Positions 8,303 through 16,162 of a DNA stretch of 64,000 bases are shown here, piece by piece. The translations under genes and the position numbers were made by a program. The first letter of the stretch is position 1. Every line of letters starts with the position of its first letter. The notes below the pieces were generated by a model. It saw nothing but the letters and a program-made list of their open reading frames with translations. It had not been told where the DNA came from and did no database searches. Source of the DNA: Pirellulaceae bacterium (GTDB lineage Bacteria > Planctomycetota > Planctomycetia > Pirellulales > Pirellulaceae); contig JAHDXO010000017.1 of the NCBI GenBank assembly GCA_023382975.1, positions 1 through 64,000 of the forward strand, written 5' to 3'.

Positions 8303-10546
8303 TCACTGTCCAAGATTGGCCAAGGCTTCTTCGTTTTCAGGATCGTAGTCCAGGACTCGCTGGAACATCTCGGCGGCTTGGGCCTGGTTCCCCACGGATT
8401 GCTCGACGCGGGCCAGTCCGATCCAGGCGCGCACCAGGCGCGGATCGAGCAGGACCGCCAAAGACAACTCGTCCCTGGCCGAAGCCGAGTCGCCGCGCGC
8501 CGAGTACAGCCAACCGAGCTCGCAATGGCAGGCGGCGTCCTGGGGGTCGAGCTTCAACGCTCGCTCGAAATGGGAAATCGCGGTCCGCATCTCTCCGCGG
8601 GCGTTGGCGATCAGTGCCAGATTCTTGTGGGCGTCGGGCCAGTCGGGCACCAATCGCAACGTTTCCAGATACTGGTCCCGGGCGCCATCCAAGTCGCCCA
8701 GCAGATACAACGCGTTGGCCAAGCGGAAATGGGGATCGGCCCGGTCCTCGGCCAGCTTCGCCGCCCGCTCGAGATAGTTGACGGCCGCTTTCGTCTCGCC
8801 CTGTTCCAACAGCAGGCTGCCAAGCTGCAACAGGGGCCACAACGCATTCGGATCGACGTTGATGGCCAGCAGGTACTCGCCCTCGGCGGCTTCCAGTTGG
8901 CCCTGCTGCCAGAATGCGTCGCCCGCCATCATGTGCGCCTCCAAGTCGCCCGGCAAACCTTGAACTGCCATGATCGACAACCGGGACGATTCCTCGAACT
9001 TGCCGGCCCAACGCAACGTCTTGGCCAGATTTCGCAGCGCGTTGGCGTGCGAACGGCTGTCCAGCCGGGCCTGGTGCTGCCGCGTGACCCGGTCGACCGC
9101 CGCTGCGTCCCACGAGGGGTCGGGATGCAGATCGCCAAGCGTTTCGATCTCGTTCATCAGCTCCAGTGCGAGCAGCCGATAGCCTTCGATCGTCGGATGC
9201 ACGTGGTCCAGAAACCAGTCGGCGCCCGGGATGCCGTGCTCCGACCGCTGCTCCATCATCGCGACGAAATCCACGCAGGGGACACGTTGTTCGGCCGCTA
9301 CCTGCATGACGATCCCGCGCATCGGCGTCAACGCGCGCAGCGGGCACACGTCCTCGTCGACCGCTCGCTCGAAGGCCGTTTTTGCCTCGGCGTCGCGGCC
9401 CAGGCGAACGAGCACGCGGCCGCGCAGAAAATGCAGCCGGGCATGCCGATCGTCGATGGCCGAGGCTTGGTCCAGCAGCGAAAGCGTGTCGTCGAATCGT
9501 CCTTCGTCGAATGCTTCGCCGGACTGGTGGAGCAAGCCGAGCCAAAGATCGCGGGACACAAGATCCAGGTCTTCGCGATGCTCGCTCTTGAACGGTTCGA
9601 AGTCGCGTAGATTGCTGGCCGGAGTGACGAACACGATGTCGGCGCCCGCACCTCGCGCCAACGCGATCATCCGCTGCAGACTGTAACGGTAGTGCTCCAA
9701 GACCTGATCGATCTTCAGGTCCGCGCGGTGGTACGACTCGGGACCGACCGACCGGTCCAGAATCGCAACCACTTCGCCGGGCAACATGTCGCGGGCCTCG
9801 CGGCTCGCCGCGTCTTCCGGGGCTGCGTCCCGGCGGAGCAAACGCTGCAGGACGGAAAACACTCGCGTCCCGGCCAAGCGGGAATGGACGTCCCGAATCG
9901 GCGTCGGCGTCGCCAACATGGCGCCGTACGTCCTTGCCTCGAGGAATTCATTCTGGCCGCAGTAGACGATGAACAGGTCGGGTTCGTAGCGTACCAATTC
10001 CTCCATCAACAGCGCGACGCGGTAGCTGGCATAGCTGATCCCGCCGGCGTTGACCACTTCCCACCGCCGCGAGCCGTCCGCCGCGGGCAGAAATTCTCGC
10101 AGCCAGCCGGCAAACGACGTCGAGTCGACGTACGGATGCCCGTAGGTCGTCGAGCCGCCCAGACAGAAGATGCGATACGTGCCGGGCGACTTTCGGGCAG
10201 GGAACTGCTGCCGATTGAACAGATGCAGCCGGTTATCGGCCGTCTCCATCACTCGGTTCCCGCCCTCGTCCGTCCGCTCGACGAACAACGGCACCACGTT
10301 CGAGAACCCGACATACGGATCCTCGTCGTACAGCAACGGTCGCGTCCCCACGACCGCCAGGACGGCCTCCAAAATCAGGAAGAAACCGACCGTCGCCACC
10401 AGCGAGAAGACCAATTTCTTCCACCAGGCCAACTGCCGCCGCGGCGCAATCGCCGCCGTGCCCCGATCGGTCGCAGGCATTGGGCCGGCAATCTCGTCCT
10501 GGCGAATCCCGATCGGTTCTTCCGGCGCTGGTCCGTGCGGCGACAT
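8303..10546 (-). CDS. membrane-anchored SGNH hydrolase with TPR repeats
   Basis: A 747-residue protein with one transmembrane helix (about residues 43-67), then an SGNH/GDSL esterase fold: block I GGSTTYG at 130-136 (nucleophile S132), block II NAGGISYAS, block III GQNEF at 197-201, and the catalytic dyad D447-H-V-H450. A short TPR-like pair (about 335-395) is inserted between blocks III and V. The C-terminal third (about 500-747) is a run of degenerate TPR units with ending motifs such as ALWPLLQLGSLLLEQG and the final EALANLG. The hydrolase probably faces outside the cytoplasm and may de-esterify a lipid or glycan. It lies 91 bases downstream of the P450 gene on the same strand and could share its message. 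The substrate is unknown. Confidence 0.85.
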   Translation of the reverse strand: MSPHGPAPEEPIGIRQDEIAGPMPATDRGTAAIAPRRQLAWWKKLVFSLVATVGFFLILEAVLAVVGTRPLLYDEDPYVGFSNVVPLFVERTDEGGNRVMETADNRLHLFNRQQFPARKSPGTYRIFCLGGSTTYGHPYVDSTSFAGWLREFLPAADGSRRWEVVNAGGISYASYRVALLMEELVRYEPDLFIVYCGQNEFLEARTYGAMLATPTPIRDVHSRLAGTRVFSVLQRLLRRDAAPEDAASREARDMLPGEVVAILDRSVGPESYHRADLKIDQVLEHYRYSLQRMIALARGAGADIVFVTPASNLRDFEPFKSEHREDLDLVSRDLWLGLLHQSGEAFDEGRFDDTLSLLDQASAIDDRHARLHFLRGRVLVRLGRDAEAKTAFERAVDEDVCPLRALTPMRGIVMQVAAEQRVPCVDFVAMMEQRSEHGIPGADWFLDHVHPTIEGYRLLALELMNEIETLGDLHPDPSWDAAAVDRVTRQHQARLDSRSHANALRNLAKTLRWAGKFEESSRLSIMAVQGLPGDLEAHMMAGDAFWQQGQLEAAEGEYLLAINVDPNALWPLLQLGSLLLEQGETKAAVNYLERAAKLAEDRADPHFRLANALYLLGDLDGARDQYLETLRLVPDWPDAHKNLALIANARGEMRTAISHFERALKLDPQDAACHCELGWLYSARGDSASARDELSLAVLLDPRLVRAWIGLARVEQSVGNQAQAAEMFQRVLDYDPENEEALANLGQ

Positions 10547-10637
10547 CGTGTGTTTCGTGAAAACTGGGCAGGGTGGGCAACGACACCGTCATTCTAATCG
10601 GCCGAACCAAGAATTGGAAAAAGGGAATTCCGCCTTG

Positions 10638-12023
10638 TCAATCTCGCATCAATTCGGCTTGCAGGCCGCGGGGCATCATCACGCCGAAGTAGAAGGACTG
10701 GCGATAGTTCCCGGTCACCTTGACCTTGGCTTCGGACAGCAGGGTCGCCAGCAGCAGCTTCATCGCAAACATGCCGAGCGATTGACCGATGCAGGTCCGC
10801 GGCCCGCGGCCGAAGGGAAAGAAATGGTCGCTGCCCAGTGGATGGGCTTCGGCGGCGCCGTTGAGCCAACGTTCGGGCTGATAGGTCTCGGCGTTCTCCC
10901 AAACCCGGGACGAGCGATGCAGCAACCAACTGCTGATGATGATCGGCGTATCCGGCGGCAACGTGTAGCCGCCCAAGGTCACGGGTTGCGTTTGGTTGAC
11001 ATTGCGCAGAAACACCGGGACGGGTGACAACAGCCGCAGCGTTTCGCGCAATGCGGCATCGAGCTGACGGCAGTTCTCCAGGCTTTCTTGGTCGAAGCCC
11101 TTCGGGCCGTAGGTCGCTGCACGCAGCTCGTCGTACACGCGCCGAGCGAAATCGGGGCGGCTCTCCAGACTGTACAGCGTGCTGACCACGCCGCTGGTCA
11201 CCGAATAGACGCCGCCGTAGAACATCGTGGCCATCGCCACGCGGTAGGCGTCCAGGCTCGCTGGCTCGATCTTCGGCAACGTCGCGTGCAGCAAGTCGTG
11301 GTGGCCGGCGGGGTCGGCAGCGCGCGCCCGCTCGATCAGGGCCGCAAAGGTCGTCTCCCACCGCCTTCGCGCCGCATAGAAGCTCGGACGCAGCGGAGGC
11401 AAGATGGTCAGGGGCGGAAAGGCGACTCGGCATGCCCCCACATCGCCCATGATGTTGAAATCTTCGTACGTCCGCTCTTCGAGCAACTGGCCCCACACGC
11501 ACAGCGCGAACGCGTCGAACGTGATTCGCTGCAGTGTCCGGGTCAGATCGACCGGCCGCACGGCCGTCGCGTCGATCAGGTCGGTGGTTCGCTGCCGGAC
11601 CAGTCGCCGGACCGCGGGGATCTGGTCTGCCAGGAAGCGACGGTGGTCTACCCGGTTGTAAGGGTCGTGCTCGCGCAACCGCTTCCACTCGTCGCCGTTG
11701 GCCAGGAACAGACTGTCGCGCGGCGTGAGCGGACGAAACGCCGGCACCGGGTCGGCCTTGTAGAATTCGTCGGCGCGGGTGTCCAGAACCTCGCGAACAA
11801 GCCAGCCGTCGTTCAGCACGACAAACGGCCGATTGAAGATCCAGATCACGAACATCGGGCCGTATTGTTTGCCCAGCTCGGCGCACACCTCCCACGGTTG
11901 ACGACTCAGGAACCGTGCCGCATTGCCCGCCGGGAAACGGGGCGGCGGTCCAGGCAGATCGGCGAGCGTCCGATTGCGCCGTCCTACGGTAAGACGAAAC
12001 AAGCCACCCAGGATACCGCTCAT
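10638..12023 (-). CDS. cytochrome P450 with atypical I-helix
   Basis: A haem-thiolate enzyme of 461 residues. It has the proline-rich hinge PGPPPRFP, a C-helix WxxxR (W113), ExxR at E327-TL-R330, PERW near 383-386 and the haem loop FGRGPRTCIG with ligand C411. The I-helix segment that normally reads A-G-x-[D/E]-T-[T/S] is G270-G-V-Y273-S274-V275, so both the acid and the threonine used for O2 protonation are missing. Known P450s that depart from this motif often rearrange peroxides (CYP74, prostacyclin and thromboxane synthases) or use H2O2. AGAGG six bases before the ATG supports the start at 12023. It is divergent from the kinase and lipoxygenase genes, which makes a lipid hydroperoxide a plausible substrate (inference). 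Confidence 0.92.
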   Translation of the reverse strand: MSGILGGLFRLTVGRRNRTLADLPGPPPRFPAGNAARFLSRQPWEVCAELGKQYGPMFVIWIFNRPFVVLNDGWLVREVLDTRADEFYKADPVPAFRPLTPRDSLFLANGDEWKRLREHDPYNRVDHRRFLADQIPAVRRLVRQRTTDLIDATAVRPVDLTRTLQRITFDAFALCVWGQLLEERTYEDFNIMGDVGACRVAFPPLTILPPLRPSFYAARRRWETTFAALIERARAADPAGHHDLLHATLPKIEPASLDAYRVAMATMFYGGVYSVTSGVVSTLYSLESRPDFARRVYDELRAATYGPKGFDQESLENCRQLDAALRETLRLLSPVPVFLRNVNQTQPVTLGGYTLPPDTPIIISSWLLHRSSRVWENAETYQPERWLNGAAEAHPLGSDHFFPFGRGPRTCIGQSLGMFAMKLLLATLLSEAKVKVTGNYRQSFYFGVMMPRGLQAELMRD

Positions 12024-12214
12024 TGATACCTCTTTGTCGAAAGAGCCGCGTTGGTTCGAAGCGCCCTTGCGGCAGATGCATGGCCGACCATAATAGAGGC
12101 ACGCATCGAAGTTGGTTTACGCCATCGTAGCGACCGTGATCAGTCCGTCGAGCCCCTTCCTGGTTCGGCATCGCGTTTCCGTTGGTTCGCTGCCCATCTT
12201 TCTGCTAGTCGAGT

Positions 12215-13900
12215 ATGGTTGATTCGTCAAAGATCGCAAGAACGCCGAGCTACCACGATCCGACAGAAACGTTCGATGCTTCGTACACGCCGCCCACCAT
12301 GTCATTGGACCCGCGGGGGCGGGTGGCGATTGTCGAGGGCCCCACGGTCCAGCCGGAGACCGCCGCTCAGAGCCTGTTGAGGCAGCGTCTGCTGGCCGCG
12401 GCGATTGTGTTGTGCGCCGGTTTCGGGCTGTTCCTGGTTCGCAGCTTTTTCATCGAGCGGCCTTTGCAGGGCTTTCATACGCTGGTCGTGTTCGCGGAGG
12501 GCGTCTGCATCGCCTTGCTCGCGCATCCGCGGCAGTACTCCATGCGTCAATTGCGGTTGTTTGAACTGACGATGTTCGGATTGCCGGTGCTGTTTTTTCT
12601 GCCCTACCAGTTCCTGTTCATGATGTCCGAAGCCAAACAGGGCAGTGCGGTGCTGACGCTGGCCGCGTTCAAGAGCGTCGCGCTGTACTGGTTGGTCACG
12701 ATGGTGTTCTACGGTCTGATCGTCCCCAACGATTGGAAGCGGGCGGCGTGGATCATCATCCCGATGACCTTGCCCCTCCCGGCGCTGGCCGTCGCGACCC
12801 GGCCGTTTCACGAATTGGCGGCCCAGGTGGTGACCGTCGACCAGGTGAGCGACGTGTTCCTGGTTCTGTTGGTCGGGGCGATCTGTTCGGTGTACGGTGC
12901 GTACATCATGAATTCGTTGCGGATCGCGGCGGTCAAGGCGCAGAAATTCGGCCAGTACCGGTTGCTCCGCCCGCTGGGCGAGGGCGGCATGGGACAGGTC
13001 TACCTGGCCGAGCACCAATTGCTCAAGCGTCCCTGCGCAATCAAACTGATCCGGCCCGAACAGGCGGGCAATCCCCAGGCGTTGGCGAGGTTCGAGCGCG
13101 AGGTCTGGGCAACGGCCAAGCTGACTCACTGGAACACCATCGACATCTACGACTACGGCCGCACCGACGACGGCACGTTCTACTACGTCATGGAATATCT
13201 GCCCGGCCTGGACCTGGGCGAGTTGATCAGGCGTTTCGGCCCCATGCCCGCCGGCCGCGTGATCCACGTGCTGCGCCAATTGGCGGCTGCGTTGCGCGAG
13301 GCCCACACGGCGGGCCTGATTCACCGGGACATCAAGCCCAGCAACGTGATTGTGACGACGCGTGGCGGCGTGTACGACGTTGTCAAGTTGCTGGACTTCG
13401 GCTTGGCCAAGCCCATCGCGGACGAACAGGCGGTTCAACTGACCCGGGAAGGCATGATTGCGGGAACGCCCCGTTTCATCTCGCCCGAGCAATGCACGGC
13501 GAACGCCCGAGTCGACGCGCGCAGCGACATCTATTCGCTCGGCGCCGTGGCCTACGTCCTATTGACGGGGCATCCACCTTTCAAGCAGGCCAGCGCTGTC
13601 GAGGTGGTGATCGCTCACCTGCACGAACAACCGCCTCCTTTGTCCCAGGGGGCGGTGCCGGTGCCGGAGGATCTGGAAGCAATCGTGTTGCGCTGCCTGG
13701 CCAAACCGCCGGAGGACCGTTTCCCGAACGTGGAACAGTTGGATGCCGCCTTGGCCGCCTGCCAATCCGCCGGCGACTGGACCCAAGACCAAGCTCGTGC
13801 GTGGTGGCTGCAAGCGGAGGCCGGATCCGGTCCGAAGCCGGAAGATTCGGCCCTCGACGCGACCCTGGCGATGTCTTCCCACTCGAATCGCGGTTCGTAG
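12215..13900 (+). CDS. Ser/Thr protein kinase with N-terminal polytopic membrane domain
   Basis: A 561-residue eukaryotic-like kinase. Residues 1-55 are polar. Residues 58-232 hold about six hydrophobic helices (for example LLAAAIVLCAGFGLFLV and SDVFLVLLVGAICSVYGAY). The kinase domain from about 246 has the P-loop GEGGMG (255-260), catalytic lysine K277, H370-R-D372, D394-F-G396 and SPEQ in place of APE. The order is membrane sensor first, kinase last, the reverse of the usual PknB layout of kinase, TM and extracellular sensor. No extracellular domain of size is seen, so the signal may be sensed in the membrane. The lipoxygenase gene starts 47 bases downstream, so co-transcription is likely. 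The target is unknown. Confidence 0.9.
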   Translation: MVDSSKIARTPSYHDPTETFDASYTPPTMSLDPRGRVAIVEGPTVQPETAAQSLLRQRLLAAAIVLCAGFGLFLVRSFFIERPLQGFHTLVVFAEGVCIALLAHPRQYSMRQLRLFELTMFGLPVLFFLPYQFLFMMSEAKQGSAVLTLAAFKSVALYWLVTMVFYGLIVPNDWKRAAWIIIPMTLPLPALAVATRPFHELAAQVVTVDQVSDVFLVLLVGAICSVYGAYIMNSLRIAAVKAQKFGQYRLLRPLGEGGMGQVYLAEHQLLKRPCAIKLIRPEQAGNPQALARFEREVWATAKLTHWNTIDIYDYGRTDDGTFYYVMEYLPGLDLGELIRRFGPMPAGRVIHVLRQLAAALREAHTAGLIHRDIKPSNVIVTTRGGVYDVVKLLDFGLAKPIADEQAVQLTREGMIAGTPRFISPEQCTANARVDARSDIYSLGAVAYVLLTGHPPFKQASAVEVVIAHLHEQPPPLSQGAVPVPEDLEAIVLRCLAKPPEDRFPNVEQLDAALAACQSAGDWTQDQARAWWLQAEAGSGPKPEDSALDATLAMSSHSNRGS

Positions 13901-13947
13901 ACTTTTTCGCGCCGCGTTGCAACTCGTCTCGCTGGAGCTTACCTGTC

Positions 13948-15990
13948 ATGCCGCAGTCGACCTCGAAAGATCTACGGGCACTGGGTCGTCAGATCTGGAA
14001 CACGGTTTGTGAGGTGGTACGGAAGAAGATCGAGAGCATTCGACAGTGGCGAGTCGCCTGGGCCAAGAAGAGGTCCGGCGGCGATGCGGGCAAGACCCAT
14101 CGCGTCACGGGACGGTTGTTGTTCGCCTACGCATCGCCGCAGGGCGAACGCCTGCCCCTGCACAACATCCGCGTCGAGCTCTGGGACCGGGACTTCGGCC
14201 CCGACGATTTCCTGGGCGACGGTGACACCGACCGCGAGGGCCGTTTCGAAATCCGCTACGATCCGGAAGACGCGGGCTGGAACGACCATCCCGACCTCGA
14301 GCTGCGCGTCCTGGACTGCGAGCACACCTACGATGGGCAGAAGCAGGTGGTTCTGCAATACCGGCTGGTAGCGATCTTTCCGGGGCCGGAAAACGTCACC
14401 CAGGAGTGCTACGACTTCGGCGACTTGTCGGTTGCTTACTGGGAGTACGACCCCGAGGCGGCGACTCCGCGAATCCATGTTTCCGAACAAGGCAGTCTGC
14501 CCCAGGCCTACGCCCCGGGACGCGCGACCCACATGCTGCACCGGGTGGGAGAGGTTGAAATCGTCAAACGCTTGCATCTGGCCGAGAACCGCAGGGATCC
14601 GGAGCGGCCGACGCTGGAGAAGATCCAGGCGGACTATCCGGAGAGCCTGACGATCAAGACGGATCGCCAGCGGCCCGGGCATTCGCGTTCGGACGAATTC
14701 TTCGCCGAGCGAATCTTGAACGGGATGAGTGCCAGCATCCTGGACCGCGATCCGCGGAACCCCGACCGGCTGTGGCTGCACCACCATTGGAATTCGTACG
14801 AGCAGGACGACGTCCACGCGATGCCCAACGTCGATGTCTGGTTCGAGATGCGCGACGGACTGCCTTTTCCCGTGGAGATCGCTTTGCAATTCCGCCAGCG
14901 AGGTCATACCGAAGCGAACGCCCCGCAGGACGCGCCGCTGCACTTCAAGCCGGGCGACGGGCCGCGGTGGGAACAGGCCAAGCGAGTGGCTCGCGTCAGC
15001 GCGGCATTGTTCGCGGAACTGGATGTCCACTTCGCACAGACCCACCTGAACACCGAACAGTACGCGATTCCCGTGTACCGCAACCTGCGGGCCAACCCGC
15101 TCCGGTATCTGCTGCATCCGCATGTCAAGGAAGTCGTCATCATCAACCACGAGGCCAACACGTGGCTGCTTGGCGAAACCGGCTACATTACCCGATCGAC
15201 CGCGTTCACCGCCGCGTCAATCCAGAAGCGGGTGCGGCAGACCGTCGGCACGCTGGATTGGAAGAACTGGAAACCGCGGCGCGCCATCTCCCCTCGGCAC
15301 CAGTACGCCCGAGCCGCAAACCTGTTCTGGGAAGTCCTGACGGAATACGTCGATTGGTTCTTCGGCGAGCACCGCCCGCAGATCGAAGAGCACTGGTTCG
15401 AAGTGCGCCGATTCTCCGACGACCTGGTGGCGCACAGTGTGCCGTTCTTCCTGTGCGGATACCTGCGCGGTTGCAGTGAGGTCGATCCGGTCTCCGGCGT
15501 GAAGAAGCCCGGCGACTGGTTCCAGCCGGACGAGCGGATTGATTTCTCCATCCCGCGGGCGGTCGGCGGCGGCGAAGAGAAGGCCATTCAACCCGTGACC
15601 CATTCCGACGTCTGCGATAACGACGGCTGGGAAAACATGAAGCAACTCTGCCGCTACGTGATCTTCCACGCCACGTTCATGCACACCTGGTCGAATTCCC
15701 GCCAGTACGACGACGGAGGCGAATTGACCTACAACGGACTGGGGCTGCGCTACGGCGACCGCGGCGTGCTGGTTCCCGAGACGGACCACAGCATCGCGCC
15801 CCCGCCCGCCTTGGCGACCCAGCAACTATGGTTCGCGTGGCTGCTCTCCCAGACCGGCTACGGCTACATCATGAAGAACGAAGAGCACGACGTCCATCCG
15901 AAGCTGGTCGAACTGCTGCGCCGCCGCAAGGCCGAATTCGCCGCGTTGGACATCGACATCAACACCATCCAGTCGCGCACGAACATCTAG
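13948..15990 (+). CDS. lipoxygenase with N-terminal transthyretin-like domain
   Basis: A non-haem iron dioxygenase that should convert polyunsaturated fatty acids to hydroperoxides. In the 680-residue protein all five iron ligands can be placed: H361 and H366 (H-x4-H, in VHFAQTHLNTEQ), H579 and N583 (H-x3-N, in MHTWSNSRQY) and the C-terminal isoleucine I680. The context agrees with the family: WEQAK ahead of the first histidines, then YRNLRANPLRYLLHPHV matching the conserved helix. Residues about 50-140 are not a PLAT domain but a beta-rich unit (VTGRLLFAY, VELWDRDFGPDD, GDTDREGRFE) resembling the transthyretin-like proteins known from nematodes. No signal peptide is seen. It is probably co-transcribed with the upstream kinase; the start has only a weak GGAG. 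Confidence 0.88.
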   Translation: MPQSTSKDLRALGRQIWNTVCEVVRKKIESIRQWRVAWAKKRSGGDAGKTHRVTGRLLFAYASPQGERLPLHNIRVELWDRDFGPDDFLGDGDTDREGRFEIRYDPEDAGWNDHPDLELRVLDCEHTYDGQKQVVLQYRLVAIFPGPENVTQECYDFGDLSVAYWEYDPEAATPRIHVSEQGSLPQAYAPGRATHMLHRVGEVEIVKRLHLAENRRDPERPTLEKIQADYPESLTIKTDRQRPGHSRSDEFFAERILNGMSASILDRDPRNPDRLWLHHHWNSYEQDDVHAMPNVDVWFEMRDGLPFPVEIALQFRQRGHTEANAPQDAPLHFKPGDGPRWEQAKRVARVSAALFAELDVHFAQTHLNTEQYAIPVYRNLRANPLRYLLHPHVKEVVIINHEANTWLLGETGYITRSTAFTAASIQKRVRQTVGTLDWKNWKPRRAISPRHQYARAANLFWEVLTEYVDWFFGEHRPQIEEHWFEVRRFSDDLVAHSVPFFLCGYLRGCSEVDPVSGVKKPGDWFQPDERIDFSIPRAVGGGEEKAIQPVTHSDVCDNDGWENMKQLCRYVIFHATFMHTWSNSRQYDDGGELTYNGLGLRYGDRGVLVPETDHSIAPPPALATQQLWFAWLLSQTGYGYIMKNEEHDVHPKLVELLRRRKAEFAALDIDINTIQSRTNI

Positions 15991-16034
15991 CGACTGGCAA
16001 GTGAACTCGTGTCGCCTTTCCGGCTCTCGGTGTT

Positions 16035-16101
16035 GGAGCTCACGATTCATCGTGCCCGCGCGCGGGGCCCGCTCGTGTCGGCACGATAAATCGTGAACTC
16101 C
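16035..16101. repeat. 22-bp palindromic intergenic repeat
   Basis: Arms at 16035-16056 and 16080-16101 match inverted at 20 of 22 positions, with a 23-base loop. The core reads CACGATTCATCGTGCC on one side and GGCACGATAAATCGTG on the other. It lies between two convergent genes and may act as a bidirectional terminator or REP-like element. There is no T-run. Confidence 0.7.
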
Positions 16102-16120
16102 GGCGCGAGTGGCTCGGCCG

Positions 16121-16155
16121 GGAGACCGGCCACTGCGGCTGGAGACCGGCCACTG
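16121..16155. repeat. 20-bp tandem repeat, 1.75 copies
   Basis: GGAGACCGGCCACTG recurs at 16121 and 16141 with a 20-base period, immediately before the stop of the Gfo/Idh/MocA gene and after the palindrome at 16035-16101. Confidence 0.65.
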
Positions 16156-16162
16156 ACTTCGT

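Noticed and set aside
12733..13947. Extension of the lipoxygenase frame by 405 codons upstream into the kinase gene
   Set aside because: The extension is an out-of-frame reading of the kinase coding sequence; the protein starts at ATG 13948 after the kinase stop.
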